64,000 nucleotides of DNA from Heterohyrax brucei (Eukaryota > Chordata > Mammalia > Hyracoidea > Procaviidae). Where the stretch lies: contig CM053140.1 in the NCBI GenBank assembly GCA_028571685.1, positions 58,348,201 to 58,412,200 on the forward strand, given 5' to 3'. The position numbers and the translations under genes are program-made. This document shows, piece after piece, positions 53,399-64,000 of the stretch; positions within the stretch are counted from its first letter, which is position 1, and every line of letters begins with the position of its first letter. The notes below the pieces were generated by a model that worked only from the letters and a program-made list of their open reading frames with translations, was not told the origin of the DNA and did no database searches.

Positions 53399-56300
53399 TT
53401 TTCTTTTTTGTTTTTTTCATTGTGATTAAGTGAAAGTATACAATCCAAATTATATTTGCATGCTCACCTATTTACAGCTCCTTCTGCTCTCCTTGCCCAG
53501 TGACAGTACATTCCTTCTTTTTGTTCTATATATGTCATATCCTCTTAACAGTCTCCTGCCCTCTCTTCTCTACCCTCTCTTTCTTCTAGTAGGAGGCCAA
53601 TAGGACAGCATCCTATAGATTCATAGAACCATGAAGTGCAACACCATATGATCACATTGTGTCCCCAAGTCCAGCCCATTCAATGAGTTGACCTCAGTAG
53701 TGTTTCTGGTCGGTGGCAGCAGCAGGTCTAGAGGCCATGCCCCCAGGGGAATCCCCCAGGCCGCCAGACCATCAGTAGCAGTCTTTCATTGGAGTTCTTA
53801 AGGTGCACCCCTCTTTTTCTCGCATTGCCACTGGAGCTCAACATTGTGGCTGTCTTTGTTGGTGGCCAGGCACCATCTGGTTCTTCTGATCACATGTTGA
53901 TACATCATCCATTCACACGGGTCCTTCTGTTTCCTGGGCTGTTTTTAACTTGTGTCTTTGCTTTTCTTCGTGGTCATCTGTTCCGGGTGAGTTGGGACCA
54001 TTTGGTGTACCTCAGACGGCAGCTTGCTAGCTTTTAAGACCCCAGATGCCCCTCACTAATGTGGGGTGCAGAAGCCTCTCTTAGCAATAGGCTAGTTATG
54101 CCAATTGGCCTTGATGTCCCCAGAGAGCTAAGTCCCCAGACCCCTCCCCTGCAGTATTGGGTTATGTGTAGAGAGTTTTCAGTTCATGTTGAAGTCCAGT
54201 TAAGTTGATCTCTTTCTACTGCCATCAGAGTCTTTTCTTCTATACCTATCTATTTTTAAGTCCTTTTAGTAGGGGTCTCATACAGTATTTGTCCTTTTGC
54301 CGCTGACTGATTTTACTCACCATTATGTCTTCCAGTTGAAACCAGGTTATGAGATGCTTCTTAAAATCATCTTTGTCCTTTATCATTGCATAGTGTTGCA
54401 TTGAGTATATGCACCATAGTTTGTTTATCCATTTATCTGTTGTTGGGCATCTGGGTTGATTCCATCTTTTTGCTATTGTGGACTGTGCTGCAGTAAACAT
54501 TCTTGTGCATGTATCTGGTCATGTGAGTGCCCTTGATTCTGTAGGAGACATTCCAAGCAGTGGGATTACTGGATCAAATGATTTATCTATTTCCAGCTTT
54601 TTAAGGAAGTGTCAAATTGCTTTCTGTAGAGGTTGTAACATTTTGCAATCCCACCATCAGTGTAGAAGAGTTCCAGTCTCTCCACTGCCTCTCCAGCATT
54701 TGTGTTTGGTTTTTGGATCATGGCCAACCTTGTTGGGGTGAGATGGTATCTCATCATAGTTTTGATTTGGATCTCTCTAATAGCTGATGATTGTGAGCAT
54801 TTCCTCATGCATCTTTTGTCTATGTAAATGTCTCTTTCAGTGAAGTGTCTGTCCATCTCCTTTACCCATTGCTTAACTGGATTATTTATCTTGTTGATAT
54901 TTTGCAGTACCTTGTAGATTATGAAGATCAGGCATCAGTCCGACATGTAGTTGCCTGATGTTTTTTCTCATTCTGTAGATGGTCTTTTAATTCTTTTGAT
55001 GAAGTCTTTGGATGAGCAAAAGTGTTCAATTCTTAGTAGTTCCCATTTATCTATTTTCTGTGAATCATGCTGTGTCAGATTTCGAAGTCTGTGTAAGCTG
55101 TGTATTCAAACTTCCACTGTTGACCCTATTAGGTTTGATATTTAGGTCTTTGATCCAGTTTAAATTAGTTTTTGTGTAAGGTGTAAGATATGGGTCTTGT
55201 TTCAGTTTTTTGCAGATAGAGAATCCAATTTTGCCAGCATCATTTGTTAAAGAGACTGTTTTTACCCCAGTTTACAATCTTAGGGTCTTTGTTGAATATT
55301 AGCTGTTCATGAGAGAATGGTGGCATGTCTGGAATATCAACTCTGTTCCATTGGTCTGTATGTTCCATTGGTCTATATGTCTCTTTTTGTGCCGGTACCA
55401 GGCTGTTTTGACTACTGTGTCAGTGTAATAGGTTCTAAGGTCAGGTAGTGTGAGGCCTCCAACCGTGTTCTTCTTCTTCAGTAGTGCTTTGCTTATCCAG
55501 GGTTTCTTCCCTTTCCAAACAAAGTTGGTGATTTGTTTCTCCATCTCATTAAAAAATGACACTGGAATTTGTATTGGGATTGCATTGTATATGTAGATCG
55601 TTTTGGATAAAATAGACATTTTCACAATGTTAAGTCTATCCATGAGCAGGATAGGTGTCTCCATTTACGTGTCTCTTTTGGTTTCTTGCAATAAGGTATT
55701 ATAGTTCTCTTTGTGTAGTTCTTCTGTCTTTAGTTAGACTTATTCCTAAATATTTTATCATCTTGGGGGCTATAGTAAATGGTATTGACTTCGTGATTTC
55801 TTCTTTGATGATCTCTTTGTTGGTATAAAGGAATCCTACTAATTTACTTATGGTTATCTTCAGATCCAACACGACAGCACTTGGCTAGCTTGGCATCTTG
55901 TATCACGATACTTTGCTGAACTCTTGTGTTAGTTAGTTTACTTATGGATTCTTTAGTATTCTCTGCATGTACCATCATCATTTGCAAATAGGGAGATTTT
56001 TACTTCTTTGCTGATGCAGATGCCCTTTATTTCTTTGTCTTGTCTAATTGCTCTGGCTAGGACTTCTAGTACAATGTTGAATAGAAGTGGTGAGAGTGGG
56101 CATCCTTGTCTAGTTCCTGTTCGCAAGGGGAATTCTTTCAGTCAGTCTCCATTCAGGATGATGTAGGTGGTTGGCTTTGCATAGATGCCCCTTATTGTGT
56201 TGAGGAATTTGCCTTCATTCCTATTTTGTTGAGAGTTTTTAGCATGAGTGGGTGTTGGACTTTGTCAATGCCTTTTCTGCATCAGTTGACAAAATCAGGT

Positions 56301-58321
56301 GATTCTTACCTTTTCTGTTATTTATGTGGTTGATCACATTAATTGTTTTTCTGATGTCAAACCAGCCTTGCATCCCTGGTATGAGTCCATCTGGATCATA
56401 ATGAATTATATTTTTGATGTGTCATTGAATTCAGTTGGGAAGGATTTTGTTGAAGATTTCTGCATCTGGGTTCATGAGTGATATTGGTTTGTAATTTTCC
56501 TTTTATGTGGGATCTTTCCCTGGCTTTGGTATCCGGGTTATGCTGGCTTCATAGAATGAACTTGGGAGTATTCCATCCCTTTCTTTGCTGTGAAATAGTG
56601 TCATCAGTACTGGAGTTAATTCTTCTCTAAAAGTTTGGTAGAATGCTCCAGTGAAGCCATCTGGGCGAGGACGTTTTTTGGTTGGTAGTTTTTTTTATTA
56701 TTAGTTTTTCAATCTCTTCCTTTGTGACGGATTTACTAAGTTGTTCTGCTTCTCTTTATGATAATTTTGGTAGGTGATGTAAATCTAGAAATTTGTCCAT
56801 TTCCTCTAGGTATTCAAATGTGTTAGCATACAGTCTTCCGTAGTATTCTGTTACGATACTTTTGATTTCAGTTGAGTCTGTTGTGACACCTCCCATCTCA
56901 TTTCTTAGTTGGGTTATTTGTTTCCTCTCCTGCTTTTCTTTTGTAAGTTTAGCCAGTGCTTTATTAATTTTGTTGATCTTTTCGAAAGACCAGTTTTGGG
57001 TTTTGTTAATGTTTTCAGTTGTTCTTCTGTTCTCTGATTCATTTAGTTCTGCTCTAATCTTTATTATTTGTTTTATTCTGGTGCCTCAGGGGTTCCTCTG
57101 TTGATCTCTTTCTACTTGTTCAAGCTATAGAGTTAATTCTTTGGTTTGGGACCTTTCTTCTTTCTGGATGTGTGCATTTATAGAGATAAATTGACCTCTG
57201 AGCACTGCTTTCGCTGTATCCCATAGATTCTGGTGGGATGTGTTTTCATTCTCATTTGTTTCTGTAAATTTCTTTATTTTTGTCCTTGATTTCTTCTATA
57301 ACCCATAGCTTTTTGAGCAAGGTATTGTTCAGTTTCCATGAGTTCCAATTCCTATGTTTTTTCTGCTATTGATTTCTACTTTTATGGCATTATGGTCTGA
57401 GAAGATGCTTTAGTTTGGATTTTGTTGAGACTTGCTTTATGTGCTAACACGTGGTCTATTCTGGAAAATGTTCAGTGTGCATTGGAGAAGAAGGTGTACT
57501 TACCTGTTGATGGATACAAAGTTCTGTATATGTCAGTGAGGTCTAGTTGGTTAATTGTGGCAAGAAGATCTGTGTTTTTCTGAGTTTTTTTCTAGATGAT
57601 CTGTCTGTTACTCGAAGTGGAGTGTTGAAGTCTCCAACTGTTATTGTGGAGTGATCTGTCTCATTTCTCAAAGTAATCAGTGTGTGTTCAACGTATTTAG
57701 ATGCTCTGGTTCTGGTTGCATAAACATTTAATATTGTTAAGTCCTGCTTGTGTATCAAACCTTTCAGCAATAAATAGTGATCATCCTTGTCCATGATGGT
57801 GGATTTTACATTAAATCTATTTTATCTGAAATTAGTATTGCCACATCTGCTCTTTTTTGTATGTTGTTAGCTTGGTATATATTATCCCATCCTTTAATTT
57901 TCGGTTTGTTCATATCTTTAAGTCAAAGATGTGTTTCTTACAAGCAACATATAAACAGGGTCATGTCTTTTGATCCAGGATGTTTCTCATTGTCTCTTTA
58001 TTGGAGTATTCAGTCCATTTACATTCAGTGTAATTATTGATAGGTATGTGGTTAGTGCTGTCATTTTGATGTGTTTATTTCTGTGTTGATTTTTTCAGTG
58101 TTGCTCTTAATATTCTGTTTTGGGTCATTCATCTTTATCAGTTAACTTTTCATCTTTTTCAGTGTTGGTTTTATGTTTGTTGAGACTCCTGTCTTATGTT
58201 CCTTGTTTTGATATGTTGCATTGTTGTGCTTTATGGCTACCCCTGTGATCCCCCTTAATATTCTAAGTTTAAACCCAATTTTAACTTATGCATATCTTTT
58301 TAACTTCCTCTCCATCTGACA
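53399..58321 (-). mobile_element. L1, ~4.9 kb, 5'-truncated in the inter-ORF spacer
   Basis: A 3' UTR (53399-54240), the whole ORF2 region (54246-58060) and part of the inter-ORF spacer (58062-58321). ORF1 and the 5' UTR are absent, so reverse transcription stopped in the spacer. It is more diverged than the copy at 29337. T-rich flanks blur the target duplication. Confidence 0.85.
54246..58060 (-). pseudogene. L1 ORF2 pseudogene
   Basis: Open pieces in order (minus strand): 57543-57794 with VGDFNTPLR (endonuclease), 55299-55664 with [20 protein letters not shown] and [12 protein letters not shown], 54587-54856 with EIQIKTMMRYHLTP, and 54246-54500 with YSMQHYAMIKDKDDF. Stops and frameshifts separate them. 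A 39-bp foreign insertion lies at 55861-55899. Inactive. Confidence 0.9.
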
Positions 58322-58420
58322 GTATTTTTTTAATAAAGTTCATTGTCCCAGTTGACCTAAATGTCCCCTGATACCATGTCCCCACTTCTGTCACAGAACC
58401 AAGGGTTTTGTTATACATCA

Positions 58421-58707
58421 GTTGGATGTAACAGCAGGTGGACTGGGCATGCTCCACTCCTTCCCTATATTCCATTCCTCTCTCTCTACTGCTGCTGCCA
58501 TGTCAGATGCTACTACTGGCTTCTCTGGCCTCTACTAGCAGCTCTAGTAGCAGTGGCAGCCACGAGGAGGACAACTGAAAGCAGGCTCCCATAAGGTTTT
58601 AATATAATAAGCTTTATGGGGAGTTGCCAGCAACCCAAGGACTGCATGTATATAAAATGGTGTTCACACACCTGCCAAGTCATGTAACGTTCTGTTTTAC
58701 TGAATGT
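58421..58707. other. Unassigned, CTG/CAG-rich patch
   Basis: 58480-58570 is rich in ctgctg and agcagc words. No family is recognised. Confidence 0.4.
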
Positions 58708-58825
58708 GCCCTGGTGACCTAGTGGCAAAGTCTGCTAACCAGGCACTCCTTGGAAATACAATGGGGCAGTTCTGCTCTGTCCTAGAAGGTCTCTGTGAGT
58801 TGGAATCAACTCAGTGGCAACATTA
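58708..58825 (+). repeat. AfroSINE with internal deletion
   Basis: The head 'ccctggtgacctagtggcaa' jumps from 'ctgctaacc' straight to 'aggcactccttggaaata', so the B-box region is missing. The tail is present. Confidence 0.8.
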
Positions 58826-59615
58826 AGTGACACATGACTGTATTTGAAACAGAACATTCAATTGGTTTAATTGTTGCTTTGACTCTTCTTCAAAATTTCA
58901 GAACTGGAAGGAAGCTTGGCAGTAATTTGATTCAATACCTGAATATAGGTTTGAAGTGATTTAAAGTTCCAGTGAAGTCATTATATCATCTTACCTCCCG
59001 TCTCCCTTCCTTCTCACAACTGACTATATTACCTACGAGTGGTTTTGCTGTTACTTTTTTTATTCAACATTCTATAATCTCCATTCAGATAATTCCTTCA
59101 TTTCCTAGACTTGCTTTTCCCGCTGACTCAACACAACCCTAAGGAACTCCCCGCATCTTTACTTAACCCAAACTCAGGGAAACCCTTTCACCTTTCTTAA
59201 CTGAAATGTACCTGTTTACTATTAATTTCTTTTAACTCCCTCCTCAGAGGAGAAAGGCTCTTAAGCTTTATGACATCCTGAAGAGCTTATTATCCTCCAA
59301 ACAAAAACTAGGAGAAAGCTTAAATAGAAGTTTCGTAGTTCCAATTTCCTAGATTGAGTTCTTTTATTTTGTGGAGCTGAAAGCTTGTGTTAGCATAATT
59401 TCAGTTTCTCTTTCTCATGAATGTAGTCCAATGTATTGTAAACATATATACATGTACATTACTGTGTGCCTGTCATTATTGAGGGTGGAAGAGATACATA
59501 GCCACTGTGACATAAAAGCTCATCAGAACCTCCTCATTTTTTTCTGAAGAAGTGTGGCATTAAAATTTAAATCTTTATTTTATATAAAGAATATAAATGA
59601 GGTGAGAATGAGCCA
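58826..59615. other. Unassigned sequence
   Basis: No repeat, RNA or gene is recognised. Confidence 0.45.
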
Positions 59616-60010
59616 GAATATGTTAATATTTATTAAGCACCTTCAGTAATCAGACCCTTTAGAAATTCATTTAATTGTCTTAACAGCTGGGTAGGCAGCT
59701 GGGTAGTGCAAATGATTAAGCACTTGACTACTAGCCTGAAGGTTGGCAGTTTAGACCCACGTAGGAGCACTGGGGAAGACACACCTGGTGATCTGCTTCC
59801 AAAAGGTCGGGGCCTTGAAAACCCTATGGAGCAGTTCTGCTCTGCTCTGATGGGATCACCAGTGAGTCAGAACCAGTTTGCTTGCAATGAACAACAACAA
59901 CAACAACTCTGTAAGTAATTATCTCCTTTTTACAGATGCAGAAACTGAAGCTCATATAACTTAGTAAGTTGTCTAGGGTCACCTAATCAGTAAAGCTGAA
60001 ACTCTTACAT
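59616..60010 (+). repeat. MIR split by a SINE
   Basis: The left part 'aatatttattaagcaccttc' and right part 'tttttacagatgcagaaact', 'taagttgtctagggtcacct' are MIR segments. The SINE at 59692-59907 lies between them. Confidence 0.7.
59692..59907 (+). repeat. Longer-subtype SINE with (AAC)n tail
   Basis: 'gcaaatgattaagcacttga', 'aaggttggcagtttagaccc', 'gaaaaccctatggagcagtt', and the end aatgaacaacaacaacaac, which is the RTE-type tail. Confidence 0.8.
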
Positions 60011-60368
60011 AGTTATATGTGACTCCAAGCCACATAAAACTGTCTTCCATTGGTAAATCATACTGCCTTCTGAAAGTGAGGGTAGGACAGAGGGAGCAAG
60101 AGTTATTTGATACAGAATAGAAGGCAGTTTTGTTTATCCAATCAGACAGCCACAGAAAAGAAGCCAGTATTATTTAGAGTAAGCGGGATCCATTGTTAGC
60201 AGTGGACTTGCCTGTTATTTAACCTCTGTGTCTTTCAGTCTTGTTCTTAGGCTAGTTTACATGAAACACTTTCAGCTGAGGATCTTGAGCTTAACAACAC
60301 TGAGGGTTTATATGAGCATTTACACTACAAATTTGTCTCCTTTTAAAGCTTTTATTACTTGCAAAGGA
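60011..60368. other. Unassigned sequence
   Basis: Nothing is recognised. Confidence 0.45.
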
Positions 60369-60786
60369 GTTGTTGTTAGGTGCCGTGGAGTTGTTTCTGA
60401 CTCATAGTAAACCTGTGTATCAAAGAACAAAAGTATGTCGAGTCCTGCCCCATACTCACAGTTATTGTTACACCTGAGCCCATTGTTGCAGCCACTGTGT
60501 CATTCTATCTCATGGAGGGTCTTACTGTTTTCTGCCAGCCTTCTGATTTACCAGGCTTGATGTCATTCTCTGGTGACTTATCTCTCCTGACAACGTGTCC
60601 AGAGTATGTGAGACATACTCATAGTCTCACCAACCTTGCTTTTAAGGAGCATTCTGGTTGTACTTCCTCCAAGACAGATTTGTTTGTTCTTTTGGCAGTC
60701 CATGGTGTATTCAATATTCTTTGCCAGCAACACATTTCAAAGGCATCAGTTCTTCAGTCTTCCTTATTTATTGCAGAAGTGGTGCA
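60369..60786 (-). pseudogene. RTE LINE 3' end
   Basis: It starts gttgttgttaggtgccgtgg (terminus in reverse) and runs through the C-terminal coding region ('aggagcattctggttgtact', 'gcagtccatggtgtattcaa'), which matches 2459-2926. No intact frame. Confidence 0.8.
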
Positions 60787-61369
60787 TTCTCAAAAACCAC
60801 CGTGAACCTGCTTCTTCCCCCCCCAAAAAAGTTAGAGTATCAGCAATTCTCAGGATTCTTTGAAATAATTGTATGATCCATGGTATTCGTGTTTCTTCCA
60901 ACCTCCATAATTGGCACTTTTCTATCTTAATTGTCTTTTGAAACTGGGTTCCATGAGTAAAGCTTAACATCGAAGAATCCTGTTTGTTCTGTTGTACTCA
61001 GGGTTGATAAATGCATGTGAACTGTGTACTAATCTGTTCTAAGCATTGAATGTTTAAGGACAAGTATATCACGGTCCCATACATGAAGAGTTTCTAGCCT
61101 TATAGAAAGTTTGAAGATCGTTGCAATTCAGAGTGCTATGTCCAGAATGACCACAGTTATGATCAGCTGTTTCTCTCTTCAGTCTTATCTTTCGGTTCTT
61201 TAGCCATACTGAGATGCCTGTACTTTTTTTCTTTTTTTTTTTTTATGTAAATAGATCATTAAATTTTGTTCACATTAACATACTTCCTATCATCTTTTCA
61301 GTGGCTGACACAGATTGTAGGTGTTACTTCCAGGTGTTTTATTTGATCTTTCAGGGCCGAGTTAGACAC
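60787..61369. other. Unassigned sequence
   Basis: It includes a T-run at about 61224-61244 and a C-run at 60815. No gene is recognised. Confidence 0.4.
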
Positions 61370-61590
61370 TGTCACCCCACATGGGTTTGCATAGTACCTA
61401 ACCCATTGCTGTCAAGCAAATTCCAACTCCCATTAACCTATGGAACAAGAGTAGAACTGCCCCAGAGAGTTCCCAAGGCTGTAATCTTTACAGAAGCAGA
61501 CCACCACATCTTTCTTCTGTGGAGTGACTAGTGGGTTCAAACCACCAGCCTGTCAGTTTACAGCCAGCTGCACCATCAGGGCTCCTTAGT
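61370..61590 (-). repeat. Longer-subtype SINE
   Basis: 'acctaacccattgctgtcaa', 'gagttcccaaggctgtaatc', 'cagaagcagaccaccacatc' and the head 'ctgcaccatcagggctcctt'. It is the cleanest example of the long subtype here. Confidence 0.8.
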
Positions 61591-61689
61591 AACTAAGTTC
61601 TCATCATACTCTGTTGTAAATCCTGTTTACTGAAACTGTAAGCACCTTAAGGTGTTTGTAGCACCAACACATGCTGGGTATGTAATCCA

Positions 61690-61855
61690 AACGAAACCAA
61701 ACCAGCCCCACTGCCATTAAGTCAATTCTGACTCATAGAAATCCTATAGGACAGAGCAGAACTGGTTCTCATAGTAGAACAGTTCTGCTCTGTCCTATAG
61801 GGTTTCCAATGCTATAAATCTTTACAGAAACCAGTTGCCACATCTTCTTCCCACA
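61690..61855 (-). repeat. SINE with internal inverted duplication (hairpin)
   Basis: A long-subtype SINE in reverse, in which the segment 61743-61764 (cctataggacagagcagaac tg) recurs as its exact reverse complement at 61780-61801. The result is a 22-bp perfect stem with a short loop. Confidence 0.85.
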
Positions 61856-61909
61856 GGCACATAATCAGGATTCAGTAAATGTTTACTGAAATTGTCATTG
61901 TGTAACCAA

Positions 61910-62085
61910 GGAAACTCTGGTGGCATAGTGGTGTACTGGTATAACTGCTAACCCAAAGGGCAGCAATTTGAATCCACAGGTGCTCCTTGGAAACTCTAGG
62001 GCAGTTCTTGTCCATCGTATAGGGTTGCTATGAGTTGGAATCAACTGGACAGCAGTGGGTTTGGTGTTTTTTGTTTTGCTTTTTG
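61910..62085 (+). repeat. AfroSINE-type SINE, left of an inverted pair
   Basis: 'ggaaactctggtggcatagt' to 'ctggacagcagtgggtttgg' plus a T-rich tail. Confidence 0.88.
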
Positions 62086-62086
62086 A

Positions 62087-62248
62087 TTAAAAAAAAAAAA
62101 AACCAAACCCACTGTCGTCGAGTTGGATCTGACTCATAGCAACTCTAGAGGTCAGGGTAGAACTACCCCCATAGAGTTTTCAAGGAGCACCTGGCGGATT
62201 TGAACTGCTGACCTTTTGGTTATTAACCCACTACACCACCAGAGTTTC
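62087..62248 (-). repeat. AfroSINE-type SINE, right of an inverted pair
   Basis: Begins with an A-run and 'aaccaaacccactgtcgtcg', and ends with the head 'ccactacaccaccagagttt'. It lies tail-to-tail with the preceding SINE. Confidence 0.9.
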
Positions 62249-62682
62249 TTTTTTGACTAAGGAAAGACCTATATAGAGAAAGCAACATTTAGGCTAGTTC
62301 TGAAAGGATGACTTGGAGTTCCCCAGATATATCTGGGAAAGAAACTCCAGGCCAGAGGAGCAATTCATACAATAGATGAGACATAGAAGAGTTTACAGAT
62401 GACTACCAAGGCTTTCTAACTTCCATATGGTCTTCAAGACACAGACTATTAGTTGTAGAATGTTATCTCCTATAACTGTCCAGAGCTAGCCAGACTAAAT
62501 GACAGTAGATGCAGAAGAAAAGGTAGTTATTCCCTCCCCTGTTCATATCCTGAATTTGAAAAATCATTCCTTTACATGTGAATATGTGTTTGTATGCCCT
62601 GCTAATAACTTCTATTGGTCATTGAGAGAAATGACTTTCTTGTCAACCTCTTGAGACATTTTAGGCCATAAGAAAGTAATGT
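62249..62682. other. Unassigned sequence
   Basis: No repeat, RNA or gene is recognised. Confidence 0.45.
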
Positions 62683-63093
62683 GCTGAGGGGTGCAGCTCA
62701 ATATCTCTACTAGAAGACCACAATTTATGGTTCAACTTCTTGGGGGATCCCCTGAGAACATGGCCCCTCGACTGCTGCTGCCTGTGACCAGAAAACACTA
62801 CTGAGGTCAGCTCTTCAGACAAAAATGGACTGGGCTCAGGAATACAATGTGACCATGTGGTGTGTGTACTTTATGGCTCTATGCATCTGTAGGATGCTGT
62901 CCCTCTGGTCTCTTTCTAGATGGGAGAGAAGAGGGTAGAGAGGAGGGAACAGGAGCTTGTTAAGAGGATACGACAAGTATAGGATGAAGAGGAGGAGTGG
63001 CTTTTCACAGGGCAAGAACAGAGGAGCTGCAGACAGGCAGGCATGCAAAATTAAGATTGTACACTTTCACTTAATCACAATTTAAAAAAAAGA
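62683..63093 (+). mobile_element. L1 3' UTR fragment, plus strand
   Basis: 'ccctgagaacatggcccctc', 'tatggctctatgcatctgta', 'gaagagggtagagaggaggg' and a tail 'cacaatttaaaaaaaag'. It is 5'-truncated and one of the few plus-strand L1 tails. Confidence 0.8.
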
Positions 63094-64000
63094 AGAATGT
63101 AACAGTTATTCTCCCAGGTAATATGATTTATTGATACATCAGCGTAAAACTGGTAAATGCACTGTGCTTCAAAATGTGTTTTATAAACTGTTTGTTAAAA
63201 CATATGTGTATTCTCATGTTAGTGTGTGATAAATGTTTGCTAACAAAAATTCTTGGAGTTGTAAATATCAGTAAAACTTTTGAATCTCTAGAGGAATATT
63301 TTTACTGGCAGAGAAAATATAGTCTAAGAAATTCTGAGGTCAAGAACGTTTGTAATTATTTCTATTTTTGTTTCTTCTTGTTTTAAGTGTTGAATCAGAA
63401 ATGTCTCTAAGCAAAGAAAAGATCAGTGGAAGTGTTTGCACATAAAAGTTAGTAACATAGGTTATGCCTAAATTCTAGGTTATATTCTGAACCTTATTTC
63501 TTCCCTCCCCAAATCAGAGGGCTTACAAATTTAAAAAATTATTCTCTTGATCCTAAACTAGAGAACTTTTTTCTTAAATAACTAAAGTTGAAGCCAAAAA
63601 CCCAGTAACCATCAAGTTGATTCCAGCTAGGGCGATCACCAGCACAACCTGTACCAGACAAGGTCTGGATGCGACTATGGGGCTTCCATGACCTTTTCCT
63701 TAAAGCAGTAAATTGTGAAGGAAAGTACTGTGAAAAGATGTCAGATTACAAGAGATAGTTGCTGCTGCTTGTAATGTTAAAGTGAGACAGTGTTTCTAAA
63801 TCATACTGAATGGAAAATAGAATGAACTCAAGCTTTGATATGTGTTAAGTTTTAAGGCCATCAGTGAGCCAGTATCTGTCTTTCTACTTGTCTACTTGTC
63901 AATTGGCAGCAAGTAAATACTGATTGTCAGAATGAAAGTAAAACATGCTGGTCAGATAACATGTGTTCACTTAGTCCATAGGCAATTCTGAGAGACTCAT
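63094..64000. other. Mostly unassigned; possible old SINE at ~63597-63700
   Basis: 'gtaaccatcaagttgattcc' followed by 'ggatgcgactatggggcttc' suggests a very old reverse SINE. A pyrimidine-rich acceptor-like tract ends at 63387 and is discussed among the rejected items. Confidence 0.35.

Larger units (their letters stand above)
52691..58420 (-). mobile_element. Older L1 3' UTR split by a younger L1
   Basis: 52691-53398 is an L1 3' UTR in reverse ('gttttaagcgaaagttcaca' ... 'agataccactcaccagagtg'). Its continuation ('gttgacctaaatgtcccctg') appears at 58340 after the inserted L1. The same order is unbroken at 11690-11780. Confidence 0.8.

Noticed and set aside
63388-63445. Possible terminal exon after a long pyrimidine tract (ending ttttaag at 63387), with a short frame to a stop at 63443
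   Set aside because: Only about 18 codons, with no recognised protein, no polyadenylation signal nearby and a phase that does not follow the other candidates. AT-rich introns give such tracts by chance.
1-64000. CRISPR array, phage, operon or bacterial defence system
   Set aside because: No regular spacer-repeat array, no tightly packed genes and no ribosome binding sites. The mammalian repeat content rules out a prokaryotic source.

Overview
This window looks like nuclear DNA of an afrotherian mammal, most likely an elephant or close relative, and it is made almost entirely of transposable elements. Three things point there. First, it holds more than 25 copies of a tRNA-like SINE with pol III A and B boxes and a common 3' tail, which I recognise as the AfroSINE type. 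Second, it holds RTE (BovB-like) LINE copies whose 3' end shares sequence with that SINE. Third, it holds many L1 copies of a divergent mammalian lineage. Old mammalian repeats (MIR, L2, hAT/Charlie, MaLR-type LTRs) lie underneath. There are no bacterial-type genes, CRISPR arrays, rRNA genes or functional tRNA genes. No complete cellular gene is recognised, so the window reads as an intron or intergenic DNA. Two short splice-flanked open segments (20998-21051 and 42664-42753, both + strand) are the only candidate exons, and both are weak.

Layout. 1-5000: three SINEs in a row, a MIR, and two RTE 3' fragments (+). 5000-13000: mainly L1 3' ends on the minus strand, one nested in a SINE, plus a plus-strand L1 3' end at 9034-10240 with clear target-site duplications (TSDs). 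13000-20600: RTE and HAL1/L1 remnants (-) with SINE insertions, and a solo LTR. 20600-25000: the most unique-looking DNA, with a candidate exon and a hAT element that has an 8-bp target duplication. 25000-29000: old plus-strand L1 carrying a SINE, a retrocopy-like 3' UTR piece, a mariner fragment and an LTR that itself holds two SINEs.

29085-37665 is the centrepiece. An RTE copy is split by a full-length L1 (29337-36522, minus strand, 12-bp TSD tacctgtgtttt) and by a second, short L1 3' end (36646-37225, 14-bp TSD). The full-length L1 keeps an intact 320-codon ORF1 and an ORF2 covering nearly the whole protein, broken by only two single-base frameshifts. It also has a roughly 1-kb CpG-containing 5' UTR with two ~200-bp repeats, and an unusually long 421-bp spacer between the ORFs.

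37700-52700: hAT, L1, RTE, SINE and L2 remnants, and a large inverted duplication (arms 40855-41076 and 41592-41815). 52690-58420: a 5'-truncated ~4.9-kb L1 inserted into an older L1 3' UTR. 58400-64000: SINEs (one with a perfect 22-bp hairpin stem, one tail-to-tail inverted pair), a MIR split by a SINE, an RTE 3' end and an L1 3' end.

How the parts work together: L1 ORF1/ORF2 act as an autonomous retrotransposition machine. The RTE is a second autonomous LINE, and its 3' end resembles the SINE tail, consistent with RTE-driven SINE spread. I found no evidence of a new biological system. The most unusual structures are the L1 inter-ORF spacer, the L1 5' UTR repeats and the 40.9-41.8 kb inverted duplication. 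All family assignments are from recognition of sequence patterns, not from database searches.
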